The notes beneath the pieces are model-generated. The model did not search any database and was not told the DNA's origin. It saw nothing but the letters and a program-made list of their open reading frames with translations. Shown here in pieces: positions 50,250 to 58,674 of a stretch of DNA of 64,000 nt; within the stretch, counting starts at the first letter, position 1; each line of letters starts with the position of its first letter. Source of the DNA: Streptomyces lavendulae subsp. lavendulae (GTDB lineage Bacteria > Actinomycetota > Actinomycetes > Streptomycetales > Streptomycetaceae). The DNA lies in the NCBI RefSeq assembly GCF_002803845.1, contig NZ_CP024985.1, positions 6,087,501-6,151,500 on the forward strand, given 5' to 3'. Both the position numbers and the translations under genes were made by a program.

Positions 50250-51187
50250 GCCCCGCCCAGGAGAACCCCGCCCAGGAGAACCCCGCCCAGGAGAACCCCG
50301 CCCAGGAGAACCCCGCCCAGGAGAACCCCGCCCACGCGAACCTCACCTACGAGAGCACCTCCCGCACCGTCGAGGCCGCCGGGATCGCGCTGCACTTCCA
50401 CGAGGCCGGGCCCGCCGACGGATCCGTCGTGATCATGCTGCACGGCGGCGGCCCCGGCGCCTCCGGCTGGTCCAACTTCGGCCGGAACCTGCCCCACTTC
50501 GCCGCCCGCTTCCGCACCCTCCTCGTCGACCAGCCCTGCTACGGCCGCTCCGACAAGCCCGAACCCGACCGCGACTACTTCAGCTTCAGCGCCCTCGCCG
50601 TCGTCGCCCTCATGGACGCACTCGGCATCGAACGCGCCCATTTCATCGGCAACTCGCTCGGCGGCGGCACCGCGACCCGGCTCGCCCTCGACCACCCCGG
50701 CCGGGTCGCGAAACTCCTCCTGATGGGCCCCGGCGGGATCTCCCTGAACCTCTTCTCCGCCGACCCCACCGAAGGCATCAAGCGGCTCTTCGAGTTCAGC
50801 ACCGACCCGGAGCCCACCCGCGAGCGGATGCGCACCTTCCTCACCACCCTCGTCCACGACCCGGCGCTCGTCACCGACGCCCTCGTCGAGGAGCGCTACA
50901 CCCAGGCCACCGACCCCGCGGCCCGGCTCGGCAACGCCCGCATGGCCGCCTCCTTCGCCCGTCGGCCCGAGGACACCATGCTCTGGCGCGAAGCCCACCG
51001 CATCACCTGCCCCGTCCTGCTCACCTGGGGCCGCGAGGACCGCGTCAACCCCGTGGACGGCGCCTTCCTCGCCCTCAAGGCCATCCCCGACGCCCGCCTC
51101 CACGTCTTCCCCCACTGCGGCCACTGGGCCCAGACCGAGGCCGCCGACGAGTTCAACCGCCTCGCCACCGACTTCTTCTCCCACTGA
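50246..51187 (+). CDS. hsaD: HsaD, 4,9-DSHA C-C bond hydrolase with repeat-bearing N-terminus
   Basis: The 313-residue MCP hydrolase has the oxyanion motif MLHGGGPGASGWSNF, the nucleophile Ser in GNSLGGGTA, the acid in GREDRVNP and the base in HCGHWAQ. It cleaves 4,9-DSHA to DOHNAA and 2-hydroxyhexadienoate. GTG 50246 overlaps the hsaA stop. Residues 4-28 are five copies of the pentapeptide AQENP, encoded by a 15-bp repeat, and are absent from the HsaD proteins I recall. No later start fits, so this extension is probably translated. Confidence 0.9.
   Translation: MSPAQENPAQENPAQENPAQENPAQENPAHANLTYESTSRTVEAAGIALHFHEAGPADGSVVIMLHGGGPGASGWSNFGRNLPHFAARFRTLLVDQPCYGRSDKPEPDRDYFSFSALAVVALMDALGIERAHFIGNSLGGGTATRLALDHPGRVAKLLLMGPGGISLNLFSADPTEGIKRLFEFSTDPEPTRERMRTFLTTLVHDPALVTDALVEERYTQATDPAARLGNARMAASFARRPEDTMLWREAHRITCPVLLTWGREDRVNPVDGAFLALKAIPDARLHVFPHCGHWAQTEAADEFNRLATDFFSH
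50251..50325 (+). repeat. Five perfect 15-bp tandem repeats in the 5' end of hsaD
   Basis: The unit CCCCGCCCAGGAGAA is repeated five times without change, followed by a sixth, altered copy (50326-50340). It is in frame, so gain or loss of copies would not break the gene. Each unit contains AGGAG, a Shine-Dalgarno-like sequence. Confidence 0.9.
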
Positions 51188-51198
51188 AGGGGCCCACC

Positions 51199-52092
51199 AT
51201 GGACATTCGCGCACTCGGCTACCTGCGCATCGAGACCACCGACCTGCCCGCCTGGCGCACCTACGTCCTCGACCTCCTCGGCATGACCGAGGCCCCCGGC
51301 AGCACCCCCGGGAGCCTCCACGTCCGCATCGACGACCGCGTCCACCGCTTCCAGTTCGTCGCCGGAGAGCAGGACCGCCTCCTCGCCGCCGGGTTCGAGG
51401 TCGCCAACGCCCGCGCCCTGGAGGAGGCCGCCGCCGAACTGGAGGGCGCGGGCTTCCCCGTCAAGCAGGCCGACGCCGCCACCCTCGCCGACCGCCGCGT
51501 CCAGGGCCTGATCCACTGCGAGGACCCCAGCGGCAACCCCCTGGAGCTCTACTGGGGCCAGGCCCAGGACCACACCCCGCTCGCCTCCCCGTACGGCAAC
51601 CGCTTCGTCACCGGCGAACTCGGCCTGGGCCACGTCGTCCTCCCCGCCCCCGAGACCGAGACCACCCTCGCCTTCTACGAGGACCTCCTCGGCTTCCAGC
51701 TGCGCGACTCCATGCGGCTGCCGCCCGTGGCCGTCCCCACCGGCGCGCCCGGCCGCGACTTCCACTGGATGCACTTCCTCAGCCCGGGCCGCCGCCACCA
51801 CAGCCTCGGCCTCTACCCCGGCGCCCTGCCGCCCGGCATCGTCCACTTCATGGTCGAGCTGGAGAAGCTCGACGACGTCGGCTTCTGCCTGGACCGGATG
51901 AACCGCGCGGGCGTCCCCATCGCCTCCACCCTCGGCCGCCACTCCAACGACCACATGGTCTCCTTCTACGCCCAGGCCCCCGGCGGCTTCCAGGTCGAGT
52001 ACGGCTGGGACGGCCTCCTCGTCGACCCCGCCACCTGGACCGCGAAGGAGATCACCGCCGACAGCTTCTGGGGCCACCAGTGGAACGGCTGA
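51199..52092 (+). CDS. hsaC: HsaC, extradiol catechol dioxygenase
   Basis: This 297-residue type I extradiol dioxygenase has two repeated vicinal-oxygen-chelate domains. Iron ligands His145 (GLGHVVLP), His216 (GIVHFMVE) and Glu267 (FQVEYGW) are all present at the expected spacing. It opens the catechol ring of 3,4-DHSA by meta-cleavage. It starts 11 bp after hsaD with AAGGGG upstream. The last 13 bp overlap the hsaB start. Confidence 0.93.
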   Translation: MDIRALGYLRIETTDLPAWRTYVLDLLGMTEAPGSTPGSLHVRIDDRVHRFQFVAGEQDRLLAAGFEVANARALEEAAAELEGAGFPVKQADAATLADRRVQGLIHCEDPSGNPLELYWGQAQDHTPLASPYGNRFVTGELGLGHVVLPAPETETTLAFYEDLLGFQLRDSMRLPPVAVPTGAPGRDFHWMHFLSPGRRHHSLGLYPGALPPGIVHFMVELEKLDDVGFCLDRMNRAGVPIASTLGRHSNDHMVSFYAQAPGGFQVEYGWDGLLVDPATWTAKEITADSFWGHQWNG

Positions 52093-52586
52093 CGGACGCC
52101 GCCCCCGCCACCGACCCCGCCCTGCTGCGCCGGGTCCTGGGCACCTTCGCCTCCGGCATCACCGTCGTCGCGGCCCTCGGGGACGACGGCCGCCCGGCCG
52201 GGCTGGCCTGCCAGTCCTTCGCCTCCCTCTCCCTGGACCCGCCGCTGGTGCTGCTCTGCGTCGGCAAGGGCTCCTCCAGCTGGCCCGCCGTCCGGGCGGC
52301 CGGCCGGTTCGGGGTGAGCATCCTCGCCGAGGAGCAGCGCGCCGTCTGCGAGGCCCTCGGGCGCCGGGGCGGCGACAAGTTCGCCGGAGTGGCCTGGGAG
52401 GAGTCCGCGCACGGAGCCGTCCGCGTCACCGGCGCCCTGGCCACCGTCGACTGCGCCCTCGACACCGTGCACGAGGCCGGCGACCACTACCTGGTCACCG
52501 CCCGGATCCTCGAACTCACCGCCCGCGAGGGCGGATCGCCCCTGCTGTACTTCCGCAGCGACTACGCCACCGGAGCCTTCGGATGA
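52080..52586 (+). CDS. hsaB: HsaB, flavin reductase partner of HsaA
   Basis: The 168-residue flavin reductase has CQSFASLSLDPPLVLLC and GGDKFAGVAWEE as flavin and NAD(H) contact motifs and ends in SPLLYFRSDY. It reduces FMN for HsaA. The GTG lies inside the hsaC reading frame, and the stop overlaps the kstD start (ATGA). A second reductase of the same family (8931-9485) is encoded elsewhere in the window. Confidence 0.9.
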   Translation: MERLTDAAPATDPALLRRVLGTFASGITVVAALGDDGRPAGLACQSFASLSLDPPLVLLCVGKGSSSWPAVRAAGRFGVSILAEEQRAVCEALGRRGGDKFAGVAWEESAHGAVRVTGALATVDCALDTVHEAGDHYLVTARILELTAREGGSPLLYFRSDYATGAFG

Positions 52587-54253
52587 CCGAGCCGACCGAC
52601 CCGTTCGAGTACGAGTACGACGTGGTGGTGGTCGGCTCCGGCGCGGCCGGACTGGCCGCCGCGATCACCGCCCGGCTGCGCGGCCTGACCGTCCTCGTGG
52701 TCGAGAAGACCGACAGGTACGGCGGCTCCACCGCCCTGTCCGGCGGAGCCGTCTGGGTCCCCGGCAACTTCCACCTCGACCGGGCCGGCACCGCCGACAC
52801 CCGCGAGAAGGCGCGCGCCTACCTCGACGCCACCGTCGGCGACCGGGTCCCGCGCTCCCGCACGGACGCCTACCTCACCCACGGGCCGCGCATGCTGCGG
52901 GAGTTCCACGACCGGACCGAGGTCCGCTTCATGTACACCCCGGGCTACCCGGACTACTTCCCCGAGGCGCAGGGCGGCATGGCGCAGGGGCGTTCCGTGG
53001 AGCCGTGCATCGTCGACTTCCGGCGGCTGGGCGAGCTGGGCCGCGACATGCGCCGGGCGGGCCTGCCCACGTACGGGCTGACCATGACCTCGTACGACTT
53101 CCGCTTCCTGAACATGGCCGGCCGCACCTGGGCGGGCCGCCGCACCTCCGTGAAGGTCGGCCTGCGGGCCCTGGGGGCGCTGGCCACCGGGCGCAGGCTG
53201 CTCTCCCTCGGCGAGGCCCTCGTCGCCCGGCTGCGGCTCTCCCTGGACCGGCTCGGCGGGGACCTGTGGCTGTCGGCGCCGCTGACCGGCCTGGTCACGG
53301 ACGCCTCCGGCCGGGTGGGCGGCGTACGCGTGACCCGGGCGGGCCGCGAGGTCGCGGTGGCGGCCCGGGGCGGTGTGGTGCTGGCCTCGGGCGGCTTCTC
53401 GCACGACCGGGAACTGCGCGAGAAGCACCTGCCCGCGCCGACCTCCACCGCCTGGACCCACGCCTCCGAGGGGCAGACCGGCGACGCGCTGCGCCTGGCC
53501 GGGGAACTGGGAGCCGCCACCGACCTGATGGACCGGGTGTGGGGCGCGCCCTCGCTGTGCCCGCCGGGCGGCAGGCCCTTCTTCCTCGTCGCCGACCGGG
53601 GCATTCCCGGCATGCTCATCGTGAACGGGGCGGGGGAGCGCTACGCCAACGAGGCGCTGCCGTACCACGCGTTCGTCGACCGCATGTACGCCGCCGACCG
53701 GCCCGGGGCGCGGACCGTGCCGTCCTGGCTGGTCCTCGACGCCCGCTCCAAGGCCCGCTACCTCTTCGCGGGCCTGCTGCCCGGGCAGCCCTTCCCGAAG
53801 GCCTGGCGCGAGAGCGGCTTCCTGAAGCAGGCCGCGACCGTGGAGGAGCTGGCCCGGGAGATCTCCGCGCCGGGCCTGCCCGCCGCGGTCCGCCGCTTCA
53901 ACGGCTTCGCCGAGCGGGGCACGGACGAGGACTTCGGCCGGGGGGACAGCGTCTACGACCGCTACTACGGCGACCCGACGCTCCCCAACCCCAACCTGGC
54001 GCCGCTCGACAAGGGCCCCTTCCACGCGGTCCCCGTGCACCCCGGCGACATCGGCACCAAGGGCGGCCTGGTCACCGACGGGGACGGCCGGGTGCTGCGC
54101 GAGGACTCCACCCCGATCGAGGGCCTGTACGCCTCCGGCAACTGCGCGGCGGCGGCGATGGGGGAGACCTACCCCGGCCCGGGCGCCACCATCGGCCCCG
54201 CGATGGCCTTCTCCTGGGCGGCGGTCAACGCCATCGCCGCGGACCGCGGTTGA
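52583..54253 (+). CDS. kstD: KstD, 3-ketosteroid delta-1-dehydrogenase
   Basis: The 556-residue flavoprotein has the Rossmann FAD motif VVVVGSGAAGLAAAI (residues about 14-28), RYGGSTALSGGAVWVPGN, the substrate Tyr region YPDYFPEAQGG (about 122-132) and the C-terminal YPGPGATIGPAM with the Tyr/Gly pair. These are the KstD hallmarks. It introduces the 1,2-double bond, so that with KshA ring B opens. It is the last gene of the hsaA operon. A delta-4-(5-alpha) enzyme of the same family is possible but less likely. Confidence 0.88.
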   Translation: MTEPTDPFEYEYDVVVVGSGAAGLAAAITARLRGLTVLVVEKTDRYGGSTALSGGAVWVPGNFHLDRAGTADTREKARAYLDATVGDRVPRSRTDAYLTHGPRMLREFHDRTEVRFMYTPGYPDYFPEAQGGMAQGRSVEPCIVDFRRLGELGRDMRRAGLPTYGLTMTSYDFRFLNMAGRTWAGRRTSVKVGLRALGALATGRRLLSLGEALVARLRLSLDRLGGDLWLSAPLTGLVTDASGRVGGVRVTRAGREVAVAARGGVVLASGGFSHDRELREKHLPAPTSTAWTHASEGQTGDALRLAGELGAATDLMDRVWGAPSLCPPGGRPFFLVADRGIPGMLIVNGAGERYANEALPYHAFVDRMYAADRPGARTVPSWLVLDARSKARYLFAGLLPGQPFPKAWRESGFLKQAATVEELAREISAPGLPAAVRRFNGFAERGTDEDFGRGDSVYDRYYGDPTLPNPNLAPLDKGPFHAVPVHPGDIGTKGGLVTDGDGRVLREDSTPIEGLYASGNCAAAAMGETYPGPGATIGPAMAFSWAAVNAIAADRG

Positions 54254-54325
54254 CGGAGGTGGGTGTTCCGTTGCCGTGCCGCGGGCACAACCCGTGACCT
54301 GACGCGAGGGAAGGGGCGGTGCGGG

Positions 54326-54625
54326 ATGGCGAAGACGCAGTGGTGGGCCGTGTGCGGCACGGCGCTGTGGGCCGGGGTGTGGGGGGCGCTGGCCTGGATC
54401 ACGCTGGACCCGGGCCTCCAGGGCACCGAGGACCTCCTCGGCGGGTGGATGTTCCCCATCGCCGTCGCGCCCGTCCTGCTCCTCGGCCTGGGCGAGACGC
54501 TCTCCGAGCGCGGCGGGTCCGGCGACGGCGGCGCCGCCTTCGCCTCCGGCACCGACTGCGACCGGGCCGGCCCGGGGGCCGGCTGCGGCGGCGCGTGCGG
54601 GGGCTGCGGAGGGTGCGGGGGCTGA
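54326..54625 (+). CDS. Small membrane protein with Cys/Gly-rich tail
   Basis: This 99-residue protein has two membrane helices (about residues 6-24 and 39-57) and a tail ending CGGACGGCGGCGG, with Cys at regular intervals. GGGAAGGGG precedes the ATG. The tail suggests metal binding or a disulfide-linked patch outside the cell; the function is unknown. It begins 72 bp after kstD on the same strand but is not known from steroid clusters. Confidence 0.55.
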   Translation: MAKTQWWAVCGTALWAGVWGALAWITLDPGLQGTEDLLGGWMFPIAVAPVLLLGLGETLSERGGSGDGGAAFASGTDCDRAGPGAGCGGACGGCGGCGG

Positions 54626-54639
54626 GGCGGCGGCCCGGG

Positions 54640-55317
54640 TCAGGACAGCTTGCCGCCGTAGTCGGGCAGCTTGACGGTGCGTTCGGCGTGGCCGCCGACG
54701 AGGTCGCTCTCGTTGTTGCCGATGTTGGCGATGATCGTGTAGCCGCGGGCCTCGATCTCGGCGCGCTTGGCCGTCTTGTACGCGCTGACCTGCTCGAACA
54801 GGGCCGGCAGGTCCCGTACGTACAGCCCGTCGACCGGGTAGCCGACCGCCTTCAGGTTGCGCTCGGTCAGGGAGTACACGATGCCGGGGCGGGCGGTGAC
54901 GAAGAAGATCGCCACACCGCGGTCGCTCGCGTACCGGGTGAGCGCGCGGACCTTCTCGATCGCGGGGGTCGGGAACGTCCAGAACCAGTGGAAGTCCGTC
55001 TCCAGCGAGGAGTTGTCGATGTCGAGGACGATGGCCGGCTTCTCCCCGGCGGGGGAGGCGGCGATCCGCTGCTCGATGGCCGGGCGGGCGGCGTCGACGA
55101 CGGCGGCCACGTCGCGCTGCCAGGTCGCGTAGTCGATGCCCAGGATGGCCGCGTTGCCGCCGGGGGCGGACGCGGCGGGCGCGGCGGCCGGGGCGGCGGC
55201 CGGGGCGGCCTCGGCGGCGGTGGCCGGCAGCAGGGTCAGGGCGGTGGCGGCGACGACGGCCGCGGCGGCGGCGCGGGCGCGGTGGGCTGCGAGCATGTGG
55301 GGGCGCTCCTCGGTCAT
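54640..55317 (-). CDS. Secreted HAD-family acid phosphatase
   Basis: The 225-residue protein has a signal peptide (to about residue 37), an Ala/Pro-rich linker and the HAD subfamily IIIB (class B-like acid phosphatase) core: VLDIDNSSLETDFHW (DxDxS nucleophile motif), VTARPG (motif II Thr), and a later IGNNESDL (motif IV region). It dephosphorylates small substrates outside the cell. A Ser replaces the Thr common in motif I. Confidence 0.82.
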   Translation of the reverse strand: MTEERPHMLAAHRARAAAAAVVAATALTLLPATAAEAAPAAAPAAAPAASAPGGNAAILGIDYATWQRDVAAVVDAARPAIEQRIAASPAGEKPAIVLDIDNSSLETDFHWFWTFPTPAIEKVRALTRYASDRGVAIFFVTARPGIVYSLTERNLKAVGYPVDGLYVRDLPALFEQVSAYKTAKRAEIEARGYTIIANIGNNESDLVGGHAERTVKLPDYGGKLS

Positions 55318-55458
55318 GCGTTGACATGTACGCGATCAGATTCGGCCAGCGCCGCACCCATGTCTACTGGTCGGTAGGAAACTTTTCGTGGCCACCCGGT
55401 GAAACCTCCCCACCGGGACCCGCCCCGGGGCTCCGGTCCGGCCCCGGTCCGGTCGCGC

Positions 55459-56355
55459 CTACGGGGCGCACTCCAGCACCGTGAGGCACAATCCGCAGCG
55501 CGCCCGCAGCGGCCCGCCGCCCGTCGGTACCCGCAGCCACTGCCCGCACACCGGGCACGGGAAGCTCACCCGCATCCGCCCGTCCTCGCCCCGCCCGAAC
55601 CGGTACGCCGCCCCGCGCGCCGGGGCCGCCCCCGCCCGGCGGGCGCGGGCGTAGCGCAGCCGTTCCGCCCGGCCCGCGCCGGCCAGGGGGGCCCGGCGCC
55701 ACTCCCGGTCGGCGAGCGCGCGCCCGCGTACGTAGGCCTCGTAGGCCCGGGGACTGGTGAACCAGGGGGAGGGGTCCTCCCCGAAGAGGCGGGCGCGGCG
55801 GGCCAGGACGTAGCCGAACTCCTCCGGGGTGAGGTAGCCGAGCTTCTGGTGGGTCAGGGCGTCCTCGCGGTACGCGTCCAGCAGCAGCCAGCCGACACCG
55901 AGGAAGGCGGCGGCCGTGTCGGTGAGGACCTCGTCGTCGGCGGTGACGGGGAAGCGCAGGCGGAGGCGGTGCAGCAGCACGTGCGCGGCCTCGTGGGCCA
56001 GGGCGGCCGCCAGGTCGCGGCGGTGGACGCGGAACCGGTCGCTGACCTCCACGAAGTACTCGGGGCCCGCCGCGAGCTCCACGGTGGCCGCGTCCCGCAT
56101 CGGCCGGAAGGCGACCACCATCCGCGCGTCGGGCAGCCGCAGCGCCCCCACCACGGCGGACGCCACCCGGTGCGCCCCCAGGTGCAGGTCCTCGTCGGGG
56201 CCGAAGGCCGCCCCGGCGGGATCCAGGCTCGTCGCGTAGGCCCGGACCCCCTCGGCGGTCAGCGCGCGGAAGAGCGCGCCGATCGCCGCGCGGACGGTCT
56301 CCACGTGCGGAAATCCGTGCTCTACCGGGCCGGTCCGGCGGCCGTCGTCCGTCAT
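55459..56355 (-). CDS. HEXXH-containing protein with C-terminal zinc ribbon
   Basis: The 298-residue protein has HEAAHVLLHRLRLRF (HExxH, about residues 141-145), the zincin metal-binding motif, and a C-terminal CPVCG...CGLC (about residues 268-289), a zinc ribbon. No signal peptide is present, so it is likely cytoplasmic, perhaps a minigluzincin or ImmA/IrrE-like peptidase. No well-defined family was recognised. ATG 56355 is used; it has no strong ribosome site. Confidence 0.65.
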   Translation of the reverse strand: MTDDGRRTGPVEHGFPHVETVRAAIGALFRALTAEGVRAYATSLDPAGAAFGPDEDLHLGAHRVASAVVGALRLPDARMVVAFRPMRDAATVELAAGPEYFVEVSDRFRVHRRDLAAALAHEAAHVLLHRLRLRFPVTADDEVLTDTAAAFLGVGWLLLDAYREDALTHQKLGYLTPEEFGYVLARRARLFGEDPSPWFTSPRAYEAYVRGRALADREWRRAPLAGAGRAERLRYARARRAGAAPARGAAYRFGRGEDGRMRVSFPCPVCGQWLRVPTGGGPLRARCGLCLTVLECAP

Positions 56356-56480
56356 GCGGGCCCCCGGGCCGGAAGTTGTCCGAAAAGGCCTTCTTGAAGC
56401 CCGCGGGACCGCAGGAGTGTCATGGACGTGTCATGAACCCGATGGCGCGCACAGCCCAACCCCCCACGAAAGGCAGTGTG

Positions 56481-57260
56481 TTGACCGTGGCCACTCTCGC
56501 AAGAGTCCTCAAGCGCACCCTCGCCGCCAGTGCCGTGGCCCTCGCGGCCGTCAGCCTCCAGCCCACCGGCGCCAGCGCCGCCCCCGCCCCCGTCGTCGGC
56601 GGAACCCGCGCCGCCCAGGGCGAGTTCCCCTTCATGGTCCGCCTCTCCATGGGCTGCGGCGGCGCCCTCTACACCCAGCAGATCGTGCTGACCGCCGCCC
56701 ACTGCGTCGACGGCTCCGGCAACAACACCTCCATCACCGCCACCGGCGGTGTCGTCGACCTCAACAGCTCCAGCGCCGTCAAGGTCAAGTCCACCAAGGT
56801 CCTCCAGGCCCCCGGCTACAACGGCAAGGGCCGCGACTGGGCCCTGATCAAGCTCGCCAAGCCCATCAACCAGCCCACCCTCAAGATCGCCGAGACCAAG
56901 GCCTACGACAACGGCACCTTCACCGTCGCCGGCTGGGGCGCCGCCCGCGAAGGCGGCGGCCAGCAGCGCTACCTGCTCAAGGCCCAGGTCCCCTTCGTCT
57001 CGGACGCCTCCTGCCAGAGCTCCTACGGCTCCGAGCTCACCCCCGGCGAGGAGATCTGCGCCGGCTTCGCCCAGGGCGGCGTCGACACCTGCCAGGGCGA
57101 CTCCGGCGGCCCGATGTTCCGCCGCGACGACACGAACGCCTGGATCCAGGTCGGCATCGTCAGCTGGGGCGAGGGCTGCGCCCGCGCCGGCTACCCCGGC
57201 GTCTACACCGAGGTCTCCACCTTCGCCGCCGACATCAAGGCCGCCGCGGCCGGCCTGTAG
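56481..57260 (+). CDS. Secreted trypsin-like serine protease, SprT-like
   Basis: This S1 peptidase has a signal and propeptide region followed by APVVGGTRAAQGEFPFMVRLSMGCGGALY (the mature start at Val is usual), catalytic His in VLTAAHC, Asp in DWALIKLAKP and Ser in TCQGDSGGPMF. It matches SprT of S. griseus closely over the catalytic domain (as recalled). The TTG at 56481 has AAAGG 7 bp upstream and gives a 38-residue leader; ATG 56433 would extend it without a good site. Confidence 0.88.
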   Translation: MTVATLARVLKRTLAASAVALAAVSLQPTGASAAPAPVVGGTRAAQGEFPFMVRLSMGCGGALYTQQIVLTAAHCVDGSGNNTSITATGGVVDLNSSSAVKVKSTKVLQAPGYNGKGRDWALIKLAKPINQPTLKIAETKAYDNGTFTVAGWGAAREGGGQQRYLLKAQVPFVSDASCQSSYGSELTPGEEICAGFAQGGVDTCQGDSGGPMFRRDDTNAWIQVGIVSWGEGCARAGYPGVYTEVSTFAADIKAAAAGL

Positions 57261-57291
57261 CCCCGCTGCCCGCCCGCGCGCCCGCGCCGCC

Positions 57292-57330
57292 TCGTCCTTC
57301 CGGCCACCCCCTGAGGGGCCGGAAGGACGA
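57292..57330 (+). terminator. Hairpin after the trypsin gene
   Basis: TCGTCCTTCCGGCC and its reverse complement, 14 bp each, enclose an 11-nt loop, starting 31 bp after the trypsin stop. It separates the trypsin transcript from the response regulator. Confidence 0.8.
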
Positions 57331-57486
57331 AGCGCGCTGGCCCGAACGTGCGTAATGTCGCCGGAGCCGTCGCGAGCCCGGCGCACCGCCGCCCCCGCCC
57401 CGTGACACGGTGGCGGGCCGACGCCCGCCCCGGTCCGATGGGAAGGACCCACCGGCGACAGCGGGCGACAGCGGGGAAGGCGGCGC

Positions 57487-58143
57487 ATGGCGATCAGCGT
57501 GGTCATCGCGGACGACCAGGAGATGGTCAGGACCGGCTTCCGGATGATCCTCGAAAGCCAGCCCGACATCGAGGTCCTCGCCGACGTCGTCGACGGGGAG
57601 GCGGCCCTCGCCGCCGTCGCCGAGCACCGGCCCGACGTCCTCCTCCTCGACATCCGCATGCCCCGGCTCGACGGACTCGAAGTCACCCGCCGCCTCTCCG
57701 GCCGCGACGGCCCGCGCATCGTCATCGTCACCACCTTCGACCTCGACGAGTACGTCCACGCCGCGCTCCACGGCGGCGCGTCCGGCTTCCTCCTGAAGGA
57801 CGCGAGCCCGGCCATGCTGGTTGAAGCCGTCCGCGCGGCCGCCGTCGGCGACGCCCTGGTTTCCCCGGCGATCACCGTGCGGCTGCTGCGCGAGATGGCC
57901 CCGCGCACCGCCGCCGCCCGGGCCGCCCGCCGCCCCGCCGAACCCCTCACCGAACGCGAGCGCGAGGTCGTACGCTGCCTCGCGCGCGGGCTGACCAACG
58001 CCGAGATCGCCGCCGAGCTGTACGTGTCCCTGTCCACCGTCAAGACCCACCTCGCCAACGTCCAGGCCAAGCTCGACGCCCGCAACCGCGTCGAGATCGC
58101 CGCCTGGGCCTGGGAAAGCGGCCTGGCCTCCGGTCCCCCATGA
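57487..58143 (+). CDS. NarL/LuxR-family response regulator
   Basis: The 218-residue regulator has a REC domain with ADDQEMVRTGF, phosphoacceptor Asp55 (LLLDIRMPRLDG), the switch Thr (VTTF) and LLKDAS, then an HTH LuxR domain PLTEREREVVRCLARGLTNAEIAAELYVSLSTVKTHL (about residues 155-190). It is encoded directly before a histidine kinase on the same strand but separated from it by over 500 bp of repetitive DNA. The response regulator coming first is unusual for this family; the target genes are unknown. Confidence 0.9.
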   Translation: MAISVVIADDQEMVRTGFRMILESQPDIEVLADVVDGEAALAAVAEHRPDVLLLDIRMPRLDGLEVTRRLSGRDGPRIVIVTTFDLDEYVHAALHGGASGFLLKDASPAMLVEAVRAAAVGDALVSPAITVRLLREMAPRTAAARAARRPAEPLTEREREVVRCLARGLTNAEIAAELYVSLSTVKTHLANVQAKLDARNRVEIAAWAWESGLASGPP

Positions 58144-58188
58144 CCCCACCCCACCCCGCGCCCCCACCCCGGTCACCCCGCCCCCACC

Positions 58189-58611
58189 CGAGCCGGCACC
58201 GCCCGCCCGGCCCCCTCCCGAGCCGGCACCGCCCGCCCGGCCCCCGCCCGGGCCCGCGGCGCTCGCCCGGCGCCCCGCCCCCGGCCCGACCCCCGGTGCC
58301 GGCTCCCGCCGCAGGCGGTACCTGCGCGTGCGCGCACCCGGCGCGCCGCCCCTCCCCGGCCCGCGCCGCCCTCCCGGCTACCGCCCGGGCCCGCGCCGGG
58401 CGCCCGGTACCCGGCCCCCGGCCTGCCCGCCGGCGCCCGCTCCCGCCGCAGGCGGTATCGGCGCGCACCCGGCGGTCCGTGCCCTCCCCGGTCCGGGTCG
58501 GGTGACCGGTACCCGGCCCCCGGCCTGCCCGTCGGCGCCCGCTCCCGCCGCAGGCGGTATCGGCGCGCACCCGGCGGTCCGTGCCCTTCCCGGTCCGGGT
58601 CGGGTGACCGG
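58189..58611. repeat. Proline/arginine-codon repeat block between response regulator and kinase
   Basis: The 531 bp between the two-component genes are extremely C-rich. They include two 30-bp copies at 58191-58250 and two copies of a 102-bp unit at 58409-58611 that differ at only a few positions. The 102-bp unit is a multiple of three and leaves open frames on both strands, but the translated Ala/Pro/Gly/Arg strings are not protein-like. The kinase ribosome site lies at the end of the block. Confidence 0.75.
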
Positions 58612-58674
58612 TCCCCGCCCGGGCCCGCGGCCGGCGACCCGTACCGGACCGCGGCGCCCGGACGGAGCGGTCCG

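Noticed and set aside
50251..50325. Possible CRISPR or transposon-related repeat.
   Set aside because: The units are contiguous and in frame inside hsaD; no spacers or inverted ends.
52562..55357. A 931-codon minus-strand frame under kstD and the acid phosphatase.
   Set aside because: It is antisense to kstD and in the wrong frame of the phosphatase; no domains were seen.
58144..58674. Possible small Pro/Arg-rich gene between response regulator and kinase.
   Set aside because: Open frames exist on both strands but lack ribosome sites and match repeated DNA; codon choice is not protein-like.
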